A stretch of DNA of 28,013 nucleotides. Origin: Acidimicrobiia bacterium. Its GTDB lineage: Bacteria > Actinomycetota > Acidimicrobiia > Acidimicrobiales > SKKL01. Shown in pieces: positions 14,595 through 22,436 of the stretch (the stretch's first letter is position 1; every line of letters begins with the position of its first letter). The notes beneath the pieces are model-generated. The model saw only the letters and a list, made by a program, of their open reading frames with translations, did no database searches and was not told the DNA's origin. The stretch is from contig JBAYRL010000015.1 in assembly GCA_041676705.1 (NCBI GenBank), positions 1-28,013 of the forward strand. Reading direction: 5' to 3'. A program made the translations under genes and the position numbers.

Positions 14595-15020
14595 ATGGTT
14601 ACCCAATGTGACGCCACCCAGCTCTTAGATGCTTTGTTGCTACGTGGATTCTCAAAAGCATCCGTAGCGGAGCTAGCCGGTACCAGCATTGCAACACTAC
14701 ACCGCTGGAAAACCACAGGGTTTAACAACGCTGCCGAAGCGGTAGGATTATTGAACGCTGTTAGTATGGTTGCCTATCTTGAAACACCCCCAGCGCTTAT
14801 AAACGGAGATATTGTAGAATGGTTAGAAGCACCTATCGAAGGTGACCGTTCCGTTTTTTTCTTAAACCGTGTGTATGCTTTAGCCAGCGGGGTGCCGTTA
14901 AATGTTTTGTGTGATACCGACACAGCCATATTAGACTGGATGTTCCCTGAGCCAGAAGAAGATCTGTGTGGCTGTGCCGACACACAGTACTGCGACATTT
15001 GTGTAGCAACAAACCTTTAA
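14595..15020 (+). CDS. Small helix-turn-helix protein with Cys-rich C-terminus
   Basis: A 141-residue protein. Its N-terminal third looks like a helix-turn-helix (LLLRGFSKASVAELAGTSIATLHRWKTTG), similar to Xre or transposase-type DNA-binding units. The middle is helical and hydrophobic and resembles the body of some MbcA/Xre antitoxins, but the match is weak. The C-terminus is cysteine-rich (DLCGCADTQYCDICVATNL) and could bind metal. I chose the ATG at 14595; an in-frame GTG lies at 14559. Its stop overlaps an AACCTTT/AAAGGTT hairpin, and the next gene starts 31 bases on, so the two could share a transcript. A regulatory role is inferred. Confidence 0.6.
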   Translation: MVTQCDATQLLDALLLRGFSKASVAELAGTSIATLHRWKTTGFNNAAEAVGLLNAVSMVAYLETPPALINGDIVEWLEAPIEGDRSVFFLNRVYALASGVPLNVLCDTDTAILDWMFPEPEEDLCGCADTQYCDICVATNL

Positions 15021-15030
15021 CAAAAAGGTT
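15012..15030 (+). terminator. Small hairpin AACCTTT-AACAA-AAAGGTT
   Basis: A 7-bp stem straddles the stop at 15020 and precedes the Shine-Dalgarno (AGGAGAG) of the gene at 15052. The arms are the same as those of the palindrome at 2927-2941, with a 5-nt rather than 1-nt centre. It could be an attenuator or an operator. Confidence 0.35.
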
Positions 15031-15051
15031 CGCAACACAGGAGAGTTCTCT

Positions 15052-15759
15052 ATGGATTTCAAAACTTTGCTTTACAACTTCGCTGAACGTGTAGATGCGT
15101 TACCGTTCATGCCACACCAACTTGCTACACGTGTCATAAACAACGATTACGACACCCGCCGAAGTGTCGCTTCTAAAAACAAACGGTGGGCTGAAATTGA
15201 AAACTTGAGACAGAACACTGACGGCACCAAAACGCTTCTTTCTGACAAACTTGGTTGGCCCGACCTTGACGAACAACAACGCATAGCACACGAACTACAC
15301 CCAAAAACATGGGGTGTTAAAGCCAGCTACCGTGTCCAAGAATGGACAACAATAGCTGGGGTGTCAAAACTGTTTCGTGTTGTTGAACGTTTCCGGCAGG
15401 GCTGGTCATATGAAGATGTTCACAACTTTGACATTTATCTCACAGCCACACTACATGAAATGTTAAACACTTTCGCTGATGAGTTATCAGGTTGGCCTGC
15501 CACTAACGAGTACCCCACCTTCGAAGAATGGGAACAAGCCATCCGTACAGCGGCACACAAACTTGGCCGTTACAACAACAACCCAGAACTCGAAGAAGCA
15601 GAAACTGTTTTAACTTCCCTGCTGAAACACCGTTCCAGCACCGCTGAACAAATAAACGCTGCAACACAAGAACAACTAAAACAAGACAAAACCCGTATCA
15701 ACGACGCTAAAGATGCTTTAGTGTGGGTAGCCGACAACCTACCCCATTTGTGGGTATAA
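15052..15759 (+). CDS. Conserved phage-type hypothetical protein
   Basis: A 235-residue soluble protein, largely helical. The central segment WSYEDVHNFDIYLTATLHEM followed by LNTFADELSGWP resembles a phage hypothetical family in which a G-x-D-x-W-N-x-D pattern precedes a long helix and a substrate-like W-P motif; this is from memory and not verified. The C-terminal third is a probable coiled coil (EEAETVLTSLLKHRSSTAEQ, then EQLKQDKTRINDAKDAL). The start is clear, with AGGAGAG seven bases upstream of the ATG. It follows the HTH gene on the same strand and converges on the FN3 pilin gene. No enzymatic motif is seen. Confidence 0.75.
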   Translation: MDFKTLLYNFAERVDALPFMPHQLATRVINNDYDTRRSVASKNKRWAEIENLRQNTDGTKTLLSDKLGWPDLDEQQRIAHELHPKTWGVKASYRVQEWTTIAGVSKLFRVVERFRQGWSYEDVHNFDIYLTATLHEMLNTFADELSGWPATNEYPTFEEWEQAIRTAAHKLGRYNNNPELEEAETVLTSLLKHRSSTAEQINAATQEQLKQDKTRINDAKDALVWVADNLPHLWV

Positions 15760-15799
15760 CATACTACACACCAACCTAACAACCACCCCTAACCACAGC

Positions 15800-15824
15800 C
15801 CCTCTAGAGTCTTGTAGAGAGGCA
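15800..15824. terminator. Imperfect hairpin between convergent genes
   Basis: CCCTCTA and TAGAGAGG can pair imperfectly around GAGTCTTG between the stops at 15759 and 15846. It is weak and supported mainly by position. Confidence 0.25.
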
Positions 15825-15845
15825 GCGGTGAGGTGGTAGGTGATG

Positions 15846-18119
15846 TTACCCTGAGTAGTTGTAGGTGTTGACCCTGTTGGTTGAAGAGTTGAACGCTGGT
15901 TGGCTACCAACATCTGCCTGGAACCTGGACTCAGTACCGGAACAGAAACCAAATCTCCAGTTAGAGGGGCCATACCAAACATGTTGACGGCCTTCGGTTC
16001 CTGACTGATTCCAAAACTGGAGTGTACCTATTCGAGGACAGGAAGGCGGCGGAGAAGGAGGTGCGTAATCATTGATACCTGGTTGGGATGATGGGCCATA
16101 GTAGGCAGCGTTACCGGAACCTGTGTCAATCCAGCGTAGCGGGGCGGTACCTGAATATCGTACCGGCCATGAAATGTAACGGGAATACACTGTTCCTGAG
16201 CTGCGTACACCCGAGCTTCCGCCACTGTTGCTAGCATAAACCTGCATGGAATAGCTGGCCCCATGGGTTAACCCGGTCACGGTAGCAGAGGTACCAACTG
16301 TCGAACCATAGGTGTAAAGCGAACCGTTTCGAAACAGATAATAGGTGTAGCTTGTAGCGCTTGGGCTGTAACCCCATGACAGGTTAGCGCGCACATTGTT
16401 TGACACACCATCGGTAGGCGCAGCGATAAATATCGAAATGTTAGCCGACCCCGGTATAGATGGGGCTGGGGGTAGCGGCACCGGAACATACACGGTGTTA
16501 GTCATGACGGGGCCATAACTGGTGCCGTATGGACCATAGGCTGTGACAAGATAATATACGTTGGTCCCTGCAGAAGCACTAGTGTCGTTTATCTGTAAAG
16601 CAGTAGTACCCGATGCGATAACATGACCTGTTGAACGTGTCACCGTGTAGGACGTAGCGTTAGGCGCTGCGGTCCAGGTCACTCTCGGATAGCTAGACGA
16701 AATGATTGTAGCAGAAGCGCTGAACGACCCGACCGGCGGGGGAGTGACTGTCACCGATCTGGTTTGTGACTGCCCAGTCTGGTTATGACTATCATAAGCA
16801 TCTACATGATACTGGTAGGTTACATTGGGGGTTACGTTACTATCGAACCATGACACAGTGCTAGAAGATACTGTGGCGATCGCCACGTTGTCACGGTAGA
16901 TTCTGTATCCTGAGAGGTTACCACCAGCATCAACAGAGGCAGTCCAAGACAACGCAGCACCTAACGGGGAAGTCTGGTTAGTTACGCTTAGGACAGGAAC
17001 ACTTGGCGCAGGGTCTGTTAAAGATATTTGGTTAGAAGCCAAGGTTGGGCTGTTGTTTGACACTACCTGTATTTGGTAGGTGTAAGTCACCCCACCTGAA
17101 ATCGTGTTATCCACCCACGACAAGGTGTTAGCCGGGACGGTGGCCACCACACTGTTGTCACGGAGAATTTGGTATTGGGTTACTGGTCCTGGGAACATCA
17201 CCGCTGCGGACCAGTCCAAAGCCACCGTCGCACCAGCGGAACCGGTTAGCACGGGTGGTACTGGGATTGATAGTTCTAAACTGTTAGACCCCAACTGACC
17301 GCTAGTGCCGGTGACCCCCACAACTTGGTACAAATATGTTTCGGCACCAACAACACTGTTATCAACCCACGACGTAACATTCGCAGACACGGTGGCTACT
17401 ACGTTGTTGTCTCGTAAGATTTGGTATTGGGTTATGTTGGGTGCGCTAGAAGCGCTCCAGTTTAGTTCCGCTGCTGAGGGTGAAGCGGTACCGTTTAGGA
17501 CAGGTAGCCATTGAGAAGGGTTACCTAGCCCACCGGAACCACCATCTTCTGGTATGCCTACCGCGAACGCTACACTGCCACATTCTTGGCCTGGGTTACG
17601 ATAAACCCAGGAACCTTCCAGGTTCATGCTTGTGCCTTGGGCTAGCGCACAACGACCTAACATTTCTAAAGCTACCTGGGCGGTTTCACCTTCGATACTT
17701 ACAACACCATAAGAACGTCCCTCCACAACCTGGGCGAACACGTTTTCTAGTACTGGTGGGGAAGCGTCAACAACACCCCACCCGGAACTAGTAGAAGCCT
17801 GGACACCTAAGACCGATGTAGCGGCTTGTGATGTGACAAGATCTTCAAAAGCTTCTTCAAAATGGTGGAACGCTAAAGTTTCGTGTTTGAACGCTGCTAA
17901 CGTTTGTGCTTCGCGTAGCACGGTTCGTACTGTTTGTTCAGCGATCCGGTCTTTTGAACGTTCCATTACTTCACGGTAACTAACTATGGCAACAACGGAG
18001 ATCACAGCAATTAACGCCACAGTGAGGATAACATCAACAATAGTGAAACCCCGCCAGACACGTGGTTTGGTGGTAGTTATCTCGGATTGTTTAACTACCG
18101 GCTGGGTTGGGTCAGTCAT
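15846..18119 (-). CDS. Pilin-like protein with five fibronectin type III repeats
   Basis: A 757-residue secreted protein. The leader MTDPTQPVVKQSEITTTKPR-VWRG precedes the cleavage Gly24 and a hydrophobic helix (FTIVDVILTVALIAVISVVA) of the class III/prepilin type. The residue at +5 is Asp where Glu is nearly invariant. The helix continues into a REAQTLAAF segment shared with the other pilin-like proteins. About five FN3 repeats follow, each with a YQILRDN-like strand and an SWVDN turn. A roughly 110-residue C-terminus is rich in Trp, Tyr, Ser and Pro with two Cys and matches nothing I know. The ATG at 18119 is preceded by GGCGGGA seven bases upstream. FN3 arrays usually act as spacers in adhesins or polysaccharide-binding enzymes, so surface adhesion is inferred. 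Confidence 0.85.
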   Translation of the reverse strand: MTDPTQPVVKQSEITTTKPRVWRGFTIVDVILTVALIAVISVVAIVSYREVMERSKDRIAEQTVRTVLREAQTLAAFKHETLAFHHFEEAFEDLVTSQAATSVLGVQASTSSGWGVVDASPPVLENVFAQVVEGRSYGVVSIEGETAQVALEMLGRCALAQGTSMNLEGSWVYRNPGQECGSVAFAVGIPEDGGSGGLGNPSQWLPVLNGTASPSAAELNWSASSAPNITQYQILRDNNVVATVSANVTSWVDNSVVGAETYLYQVVGVTGTSGQLGSNSLELSIPVPPVLTGSAGATVALDWSAAVMFPGPVTQYQILRDNSVVATVPANTLSWVDNTISGGVTYTYQIQVVSNNSPTLASNQISLTDPAPSVPVLSVTNQTSPLGAALSWTASVDAGGNLSGYRIYRDNVAIATVSSSTVSWFDSNVTPNVTYQYHVDAYDSHNQTGQSQTRSVTVTPPPVGSFSASATIISSSYPRVTWTAAPNATSYTVTRSTGHVIASGTTALQINDTSASAGTNVYYLVTAYGPYGTSYGPVMTNTVYVPVPLPPAPSIPGSANISIFIAAPTDGVSNNVRANLSWGYSPSATSYTYYLFRNGSLYTYGSTVGTSATVTGLTHGASYSMQVYASNSGGSSGVRSSGTVYSRYISWPVRYSGTAPLRWIDTGSGNAAYYGPSSQPGINDYAPPSPPPSCPRIGTLQFWNQSGTEGRQHVWYGPSNWRFGFCSGTESRFQADVGSQPAFNSSTNRVNTYNYSG

Positions 18120-18367
18120 CAGATATCCCGCCTTAGGAACAAACAAGCAACAATTCCGATCCACTGTCCCCGCCTACACCCCAAAAACAAGGCACCTAAA
18201 CTGTTGTGTGCTAAACTTTTGTGGCTGTCACAACCCCCATTGAACAACAAAAACGCTCAGGGTTATGTGGGAGAGGTATTCCCAAATCAAAAACAATCAC
18301 ACAGGGTGTGTCAAACTGTTAATAATTTGTTAAGGTTTTGACTTGTCCCTGGTTTTCGTGGTTGTGG

Positions 18368-21016
18368 TTATCGTCCGTGACACAGTTTAAACTTTTTGTT
18401 GGATCCACAAGGGCACAGAGCGTTACGAGAAACGTGTTTGAATCTGTCTGCGACGGTTTTCTCGTCTGAGGAAGACATTGCAGCGGGGGAGTGTTGTTGG
18501 GTCTTGTTTTTGTTGTTAGCTAACAACAGTTTTTGTGGTGTTAGCTCGGGACGGACAACTTTGGCACGCATTAGTTGTTTAACATAGTCGTGTTTGATGC
18601 TGTTAGTCATCGAAACAAACAGGTTGTAACCTTCTCGACGCCATTCCATCAACGGATCGTTTTGGGCTACGGCACGCCACTGGATACCTTCTTGTAGATA
18701 GTCCATTTCTGCTAAATGGTTACGCCAACGCTGATCCGCTACTTGCAACAAAATTTGGCGTTCAGCGTTACGTAACAGATCTACACCAATCACTGTTTCT
18801 TGTTGGTCATAGATCTCTAGGGCTTCATCTACCAACAAGGTTTGTAGCTGCCCCAAATCGTTCACCGTCGCTAATGTTTCGTTAGATAGTTGGGTCGGCC
18901 AAAACGTGAACAGCTCGGTCCGTAGCCCTTCAGTATCCCACACCCCGTCTTGGTTTGTGCCTGTATATGTTTCGATCAGGTCATCAACTATTTCAATAAG
19001 ACGGTCCGTGGTGTATTGTTTCAGGTTGTCGCCTTCTAAAATGCTGTTTCGTTGCTCGTAGACAGCTTTTCGTTGCTCGTCTAACACTTCGTCGTATTGT
19101 AAAACGTTTTTGCGTTGTTCGCTGTTACGTTGCTCAACAGTGGTTTGCGCTCGTTCAATAGATTTGGTGACCATTTTAGCTTCGATGGGTTGGTCATCAG
19201 CTAGGGTACGTTCCAACGCCCAACTTATAGCCCCGGTCGCGAACAGTCTCATCAGATCGTCTTCTAACGATAGATAAAACCGGCTTTCTCCAGGGTCACC
19301 TTGACGTCCGGCCCGGCCACGTAACTGGTTATCTATACGACGGCTTTCGTGCCGTTCAGTGCCACACACATAAAGACCACCTAGTTCTAAAACTTTTTCG
19401 CGTTCCTCACTGGTTTGGGTCTCATATTTGGGTAGCAGTTCCGCGAAACGGGTTTGCCCTTCAACAGTTTCTGGGTTTAACCCTTGTGCTTTAACATCTT
19501 GTAACGCTAACCCGGTAGCGTTACCTCCTAACAAAATATCTACACCACGGCCCGCCATGTTAGTAGCGACCGTAACAGCATACAATCGACCGGCTTGTGA
19601 AATGATTTCGGCTTCTCTGGTGTGTGCTTTAGCGTTCAACACTTCATGTTTAATACCAGCTTTTTGTAGCAGCTTTGAAACTTGTTCAGAGGTCGCCACT
19701 GAAGCTGTCCCTACCAGAACGGGTTGTCCTACACGGTGCCGTTGCGCAACGTCTTCGATTAGTGCTGCGTGTTTAGCGTCTATAGATTTATAGACCACAT
19801 CGGTGTGGTCTTTACGCTGTTGGGGTTTATGGGTGGGGATTGGTATCACTGACATCCCGTAGGTGTTCAAAAACTCTGACGCTTCAGTTTCAGCTGTCCC
19901 AGTCATCCCAGCAATTTTTGTGTATAACCGAAAATAGTTTTGTAACGTGATCGACGCTAAAGTTTGGTTTTCTGCTTTAGGTGTCACACCTTCTTTAGCT
20001 TCAACAGCTTGATGTAACCCTTCTGACCAGCGCCGCCCGTCTAACACCCGCCCGGTAAACTCGTCAACGATTAACACCTCACCGTTTTGGACAATGTAAT
20101 CCTTGTCGCGGTGATACAACTCTTTTGCTTCTAACGCCACCCCCAGGTGACGTACCAGATCGTTTGACACAGCGTCGTAAAGGTTATCTATCCCTAACCA
20201 CTTCTCAATTTTAGCTACCCCTGTTTCAAGAGGTGCTACGACACGGTTTTCTTCATCTACTTCATAATCTTTCCCGATCGAAAGTTGTTTCACTAAAGAA
20301 GCGAACCGCTGGTACGTCTCAGCAGTGTCACTCAAATGCCCCGAAATGATAAGAGGGGTGCGAGCTTCGTCAATCAGGATCGAGTCAACCTCATCAACAA
20401 TCACATAGGCATGCCCGCGTTGGACTTGGCTTGTGGGTGACATGGCCATGTTGTCACGCAAATAGTCAAACCCGAACTCGCTGTTAGTCCCATAGGTAAT
20501 ATCACACTCATACTGACGTTTTTTGTGGGTGACATCATCGTCACCGGGTATAACAAGACCTACTGTTAGCCCTAAGAACCGATGTATTTGACCCATCCAT
20601 TCAGCATCTCTGGCAGCTAAATACTCATTCGCGGTAACTAAATGCACCCCATCACCTGAAAGAGCGTTCAAATAGGCTGGCAAAGTCGCCGCTAAGGTTT
20701 TACCTTCACCGGTACGCATCTGAGCAACCCAACCAAAATGAAGCGCAGCACCCCCCATAAGTTGAACATCATAATGACGTTGCCCAATAACCCGCCTAGC
20801 AGCTTCTCTAGTAACCGCAAACGCTTCCACCAACAAATCATCCACCGGCTCACCATTAGCTAACCGCTGTTTAAACTCGGTGGTTTTATAAACCAGATCA
20901 CTATCACCAAGTTGTTGTAAAGCTGGCTCTTCGTTGTTAATAAGAGTCACAAGCTGAGAAAGCTCTTTAAGCTGTTTCCCCTGACCAGTGTTTAACAAAC
21001 GACTAAAAATACCCAC
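18368..21016 (-). CDS. secA: Preprotein translocase ATPase SecA
   Basis: The cytosolic motor that pushes unfolded preproteins through SecYEG using ATP. The 882-residue product covers the full family length: nucleotide-binding fold 1 with Walker A MRTGEGKT (100-107) and Walker B DEVD (208-211), the preprotein cross-linking region, nucleotide-binding fold 2 with GRAGRQGDPGESRFYLSLED, the helical scaffold and wing, and the C-terminal zinc tail CPCGSNKKFKLCHG (CxCx8CH), which marks SecA1-type proteins that interact with SecB or the ribosome. I favour the GTG at 21016 (MGIFSRLLNTGQGKQLKELS), which matches family starts and has AGGA six bases upstream; an ATG at 21064 adds 16 non-family residues. 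It sits between pilin-like genes on the minus strand, with a long upstream region. Confidence 0.97.
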   Translation of the reverse strand: MGIFSRLLNTGQGKQLKELSQLVTLINNEEPALQQLGDSDLVYKTTEFKQRLANGEPVDDLLVEAFAVTREAARRVIGQRHYDVQLMGGAALHFGWVAQMRTGEGKTLAATLPAYLNALSGDGVHLVTANEYLAARDAEWMGQIHRFLGLTVGLVIPGDDDVTHKKRQYECDITYGTNSEFGFDYLRDNMAMSPTSQVQRGHAYVIVDEVDSILIDEARTPLIISGHLSDTAETYQRFASLVKQLSIGKDYEVDEENRVVAPLETGVAKIEKWLGIDNLYDAVSNDLVRHLGVALEAKELYHRDKDYIVQNGEVLIVDEFTGRVLDGRRWSEGLHQAVEAKEGVTPKAENQTLASITLQNYFRLYTKIAGMTGTAETEASEFLNTYGMSVIPIPTHKPQQRKDHTDVVYKSIDAKHAALIEDVAQRHRVGQPVLVGTASVATSEQVSKLLQKAGIKHEVLNAKAHTREAEIISQAGRLYAVTVATNMAGRGVDILLGGNATGLALQDVKAQGLNPETVEGQTRFAELLPKYETQTSEEREKVLELGGLYVCGTERHESRRIDNQLRGRAGRQGDPGESRFYLSLEDDLMRLFATGAISWALERTLADDQPIEAKMVTKSIERAQTTVEQRNSEQRKNVLQYDEVLDEQRKAVYEQRNSILEGDNLKQYTTDRLIEIVDDLIETYTGTNQDGVWDTEGLRTELFTFWPTQLSNETLATVNDLGQLQTLLVDEALEIYDQQETVIGVDLLRNAERQILLQVADQRWRNHLAEMDYLQEGIQWRAVAQNDPLMEWRREGYNLFVSMTNSIKHDYVKQLMRAKVVRPELTPQKLLLANNKNKTQQHSPAAMSSSDEKTVADRFKHVSRNALCPCGSNKKFKLCHGR

Positions 21017-21370
21017 ACAAAATCCTAAACATTGAACCAAACATTGAACTAGCCGTACCAGCAAACACCCATAGCTAGACGACTGGTACGCTCAAACAGG
21101 TTCGTACCACACACACCACCAGCACAGAACAACCACACAAACCCCAACCAACCAAAACGATGATAACCGCGATTATCTTCGCTAAAACAAGCGGGGGACC
21201 CGCCACTACCTAAACCCCAAACAACCCCACTAGCCACCCTCAAACCCCTGCTAATGCCCGCCGCAACCAACCAAACACAGGCCCACACCGGTAAACGGTC
21301 TGTGTTGTTTCCTCTGCGGGAACGTCCTGTCCAAAAATCGAAACTTGCGGGCCAAGACTCAACCTGCCAA

Positions 21371-21403
21371 AAGCATCAGCTTACAGAAGTGGGTCTGATG
21401 CTT
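21371..21403. repeat. 9-bp inverted repeat AAGCATCAG / CTGATGCTT
   Basis: Perfect arms with a 15-nt loop in the secA/pilin intergenic region. It could be part of a small RNA or a tail-less terminator; the role is unknown. Confidence 0.5.
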
Positions 21404-21505
21404 CCCCGGACGGTGAGCAACCACACCCGCACCTCAACACACTATCCAAACCCCTACACATTCTTTATAGGCACCTGTTGTGCCCTGAGCCCGCCAAAGC
21501 CGTAC

Positions 21506-21521
21506 AGGCTATATATAGCCT
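21506..21521. promoter_or_regulatory. 16-bp perfect palindrome AGGCTATATATAGCCT
   Basis: A perfect palindrome about 107 bases upstream of the short pilin's ATG (21628). Its TATATATA core could double as a -10 element, so a repressor operator overlapping a promoter is plausible. Confidence 0.45.
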
Positions 21522-21627
21522 TGTTTGCAAGAACACCACAGAGGTACACAGTCACTGTTCTTAATAGGGCGGCTGGGCCGGTGGCGAAGAACACATGGCG
21601 TGGCCTTTAACAAAAAAGAGGTACAAC

Positions 21628-22188
21628 ATGGTTCACAAACACAGAGGTGTAACCATCGGCGAGATGGTATTAGTACTTCTCAGTTGGGCCGTAATCATGG
21701 CGCTTTTACTTCCGCTTTTTCCAGACAGAGATGACACACCTGAGAACAGGTTAAATAACACTATGTCTAACGCACAGGAAGTGTTGTCGTTCTCACCTGA
21801 TGCTGATTGGGAATCCAAAGAAGCTGTCCGAGCGTTAGAAACTGCTTTAGATTCTTGGCCAAACGTTCCCACACCTAAACCTAATGTTGGGCCGTTTAGC
21901 CGTAAATATGATCAGACGTTCACCCTGGTAGAAGACGATGTGTGGCCTCTAACCAATGAAATGGTGATGTTACGCACAGAACATATGATGCTGCTTGCTT
22001 ACCAACCCAAAAAGAACCAATACTGTGCCGGTGTAGTTTCTGACAGAGGCGCTACCCGCACAAGTTGTGTGAACAACCCACAGACCAACGGGTCGTTTAT
22101 AGAGTTTGTGGAAGCAGGACAGTTCCCAGGGTTAGAGTTCCTTTCACCAGAAAACCATCCCAACAACACCAACAACACCACCGACTGA
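21628..22188 (+). CDS. Short pilin-like protein (head only)
   Basis: A 186-residue prepilin-type protein. A seven-residue leader ending in RG precedes VTIGEMVLVLLSWAVIMALL, with Glu at +5 as expected. The head parallels those of the RCC1 and Gly-rich members (DSWPNVPTP; LVEDDVWPLTNEMVMLRTEH; a Cys pair, YCAGVV...TSCVNN) but stops after a short acidic, Asn-rich tail with no adhesion domain. The helix after the cleavage site lacks the FAAFVSFQ continuation of its relatives, and is interrupted by PLFPDRDDTP. The ATG at 21628 is preceded by AGAGG six to seven bases upstream. It is followed by a terminator hairpin and then the RCC1 pilin gene on the same strand. It might serve as a structural or capping pseudopilin; that is an inference. 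Confidence 0.8.
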   Translation: MVHKHRGVTIGEMVLVLLSWAVIMALLLPLFPDRDDTPENRLNNTMSNAQEVLSFSPDADWESKEAVRALETALDSWPNVPTPKPNVGPFSRKYDQTFTLVEDDVWPLTNEMVMLRTEHMMLLAYQPKKNQYCAGVVSDRGATRTSCVNNPQTNGSFIEFVEAGQFPGLEFLSPENHPNNTNNTTD

Positions 22189-22204
22189 ACCCCGTTTGTT
22201 TCAC

Positions 22205-22247
22205 AAGTTGAGCCTGGTCGATGATCTGCCAGGCCCAACTTTCTTGT
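22205..22247 (+). terminator. Terminator after the short pilin gene
   Basis: AAGTTGAGCCTGG (22205-22217) pairs with CCAGGCCCAACTT (22229-22241), with one mismatch on the plus strand, around an 11-nt loop, followed by TCTTG. It lies 17 bases after the stop at 22188, separating it from the next pilin gene. Confidence 0.75.
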
Positions 22248-22436
22248 ACCACAAACCTATCTGGGACTCGCCCACAACACTAGTATCTTCTCACAGGGTT
22301 ACAAACAGTTTGTACAACACGTTTTGTGGGTTGAATACGTGTGTGATCTGGTTCTATAGCGGAAAACCGGTTTTGGTGATCAAACCCGGCTAAGGCTTAG
22401 TGGCTTCGGTAACACCTGGTCACACTGTAGTCGGTT

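Larger units (their letters stand above)
21017..21627. other. 610-bp divergent intergenic region upstream of secA and the short pilin
   Basis: I see no convincing gene; the longest frames overlap structured elements. Seen here are a GCGGG-GGA-CCCGC hairpin (21191-21203), which on the minus strand is followed by TTGTTTT and so resembles an attenuator in a secA leader; a 9-bp stem AAGCATCAG/CTGATGCTT (21371-21403); and a 16-bp perfect palindrome at 21506-21521. A small RNA or divergent promoters probably lie here. Confidence 0.5.

Noticed and set aside
21049..21288. Minus-strand 79-codon frame upstream of secA
   Set aside because: Low-complexity Gly/Trp/Cys product spanning hairpins; it overlaps the secA start region without a ribosome site.
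21254..21610. 118-codon plus-strand frame upstream of the short pilin
   Set aside because: It overlaps the pilin's Shine-Dalgarno region, a palindrome and a hairpin, has no ribosome site, and its product has no protein-like pattern.
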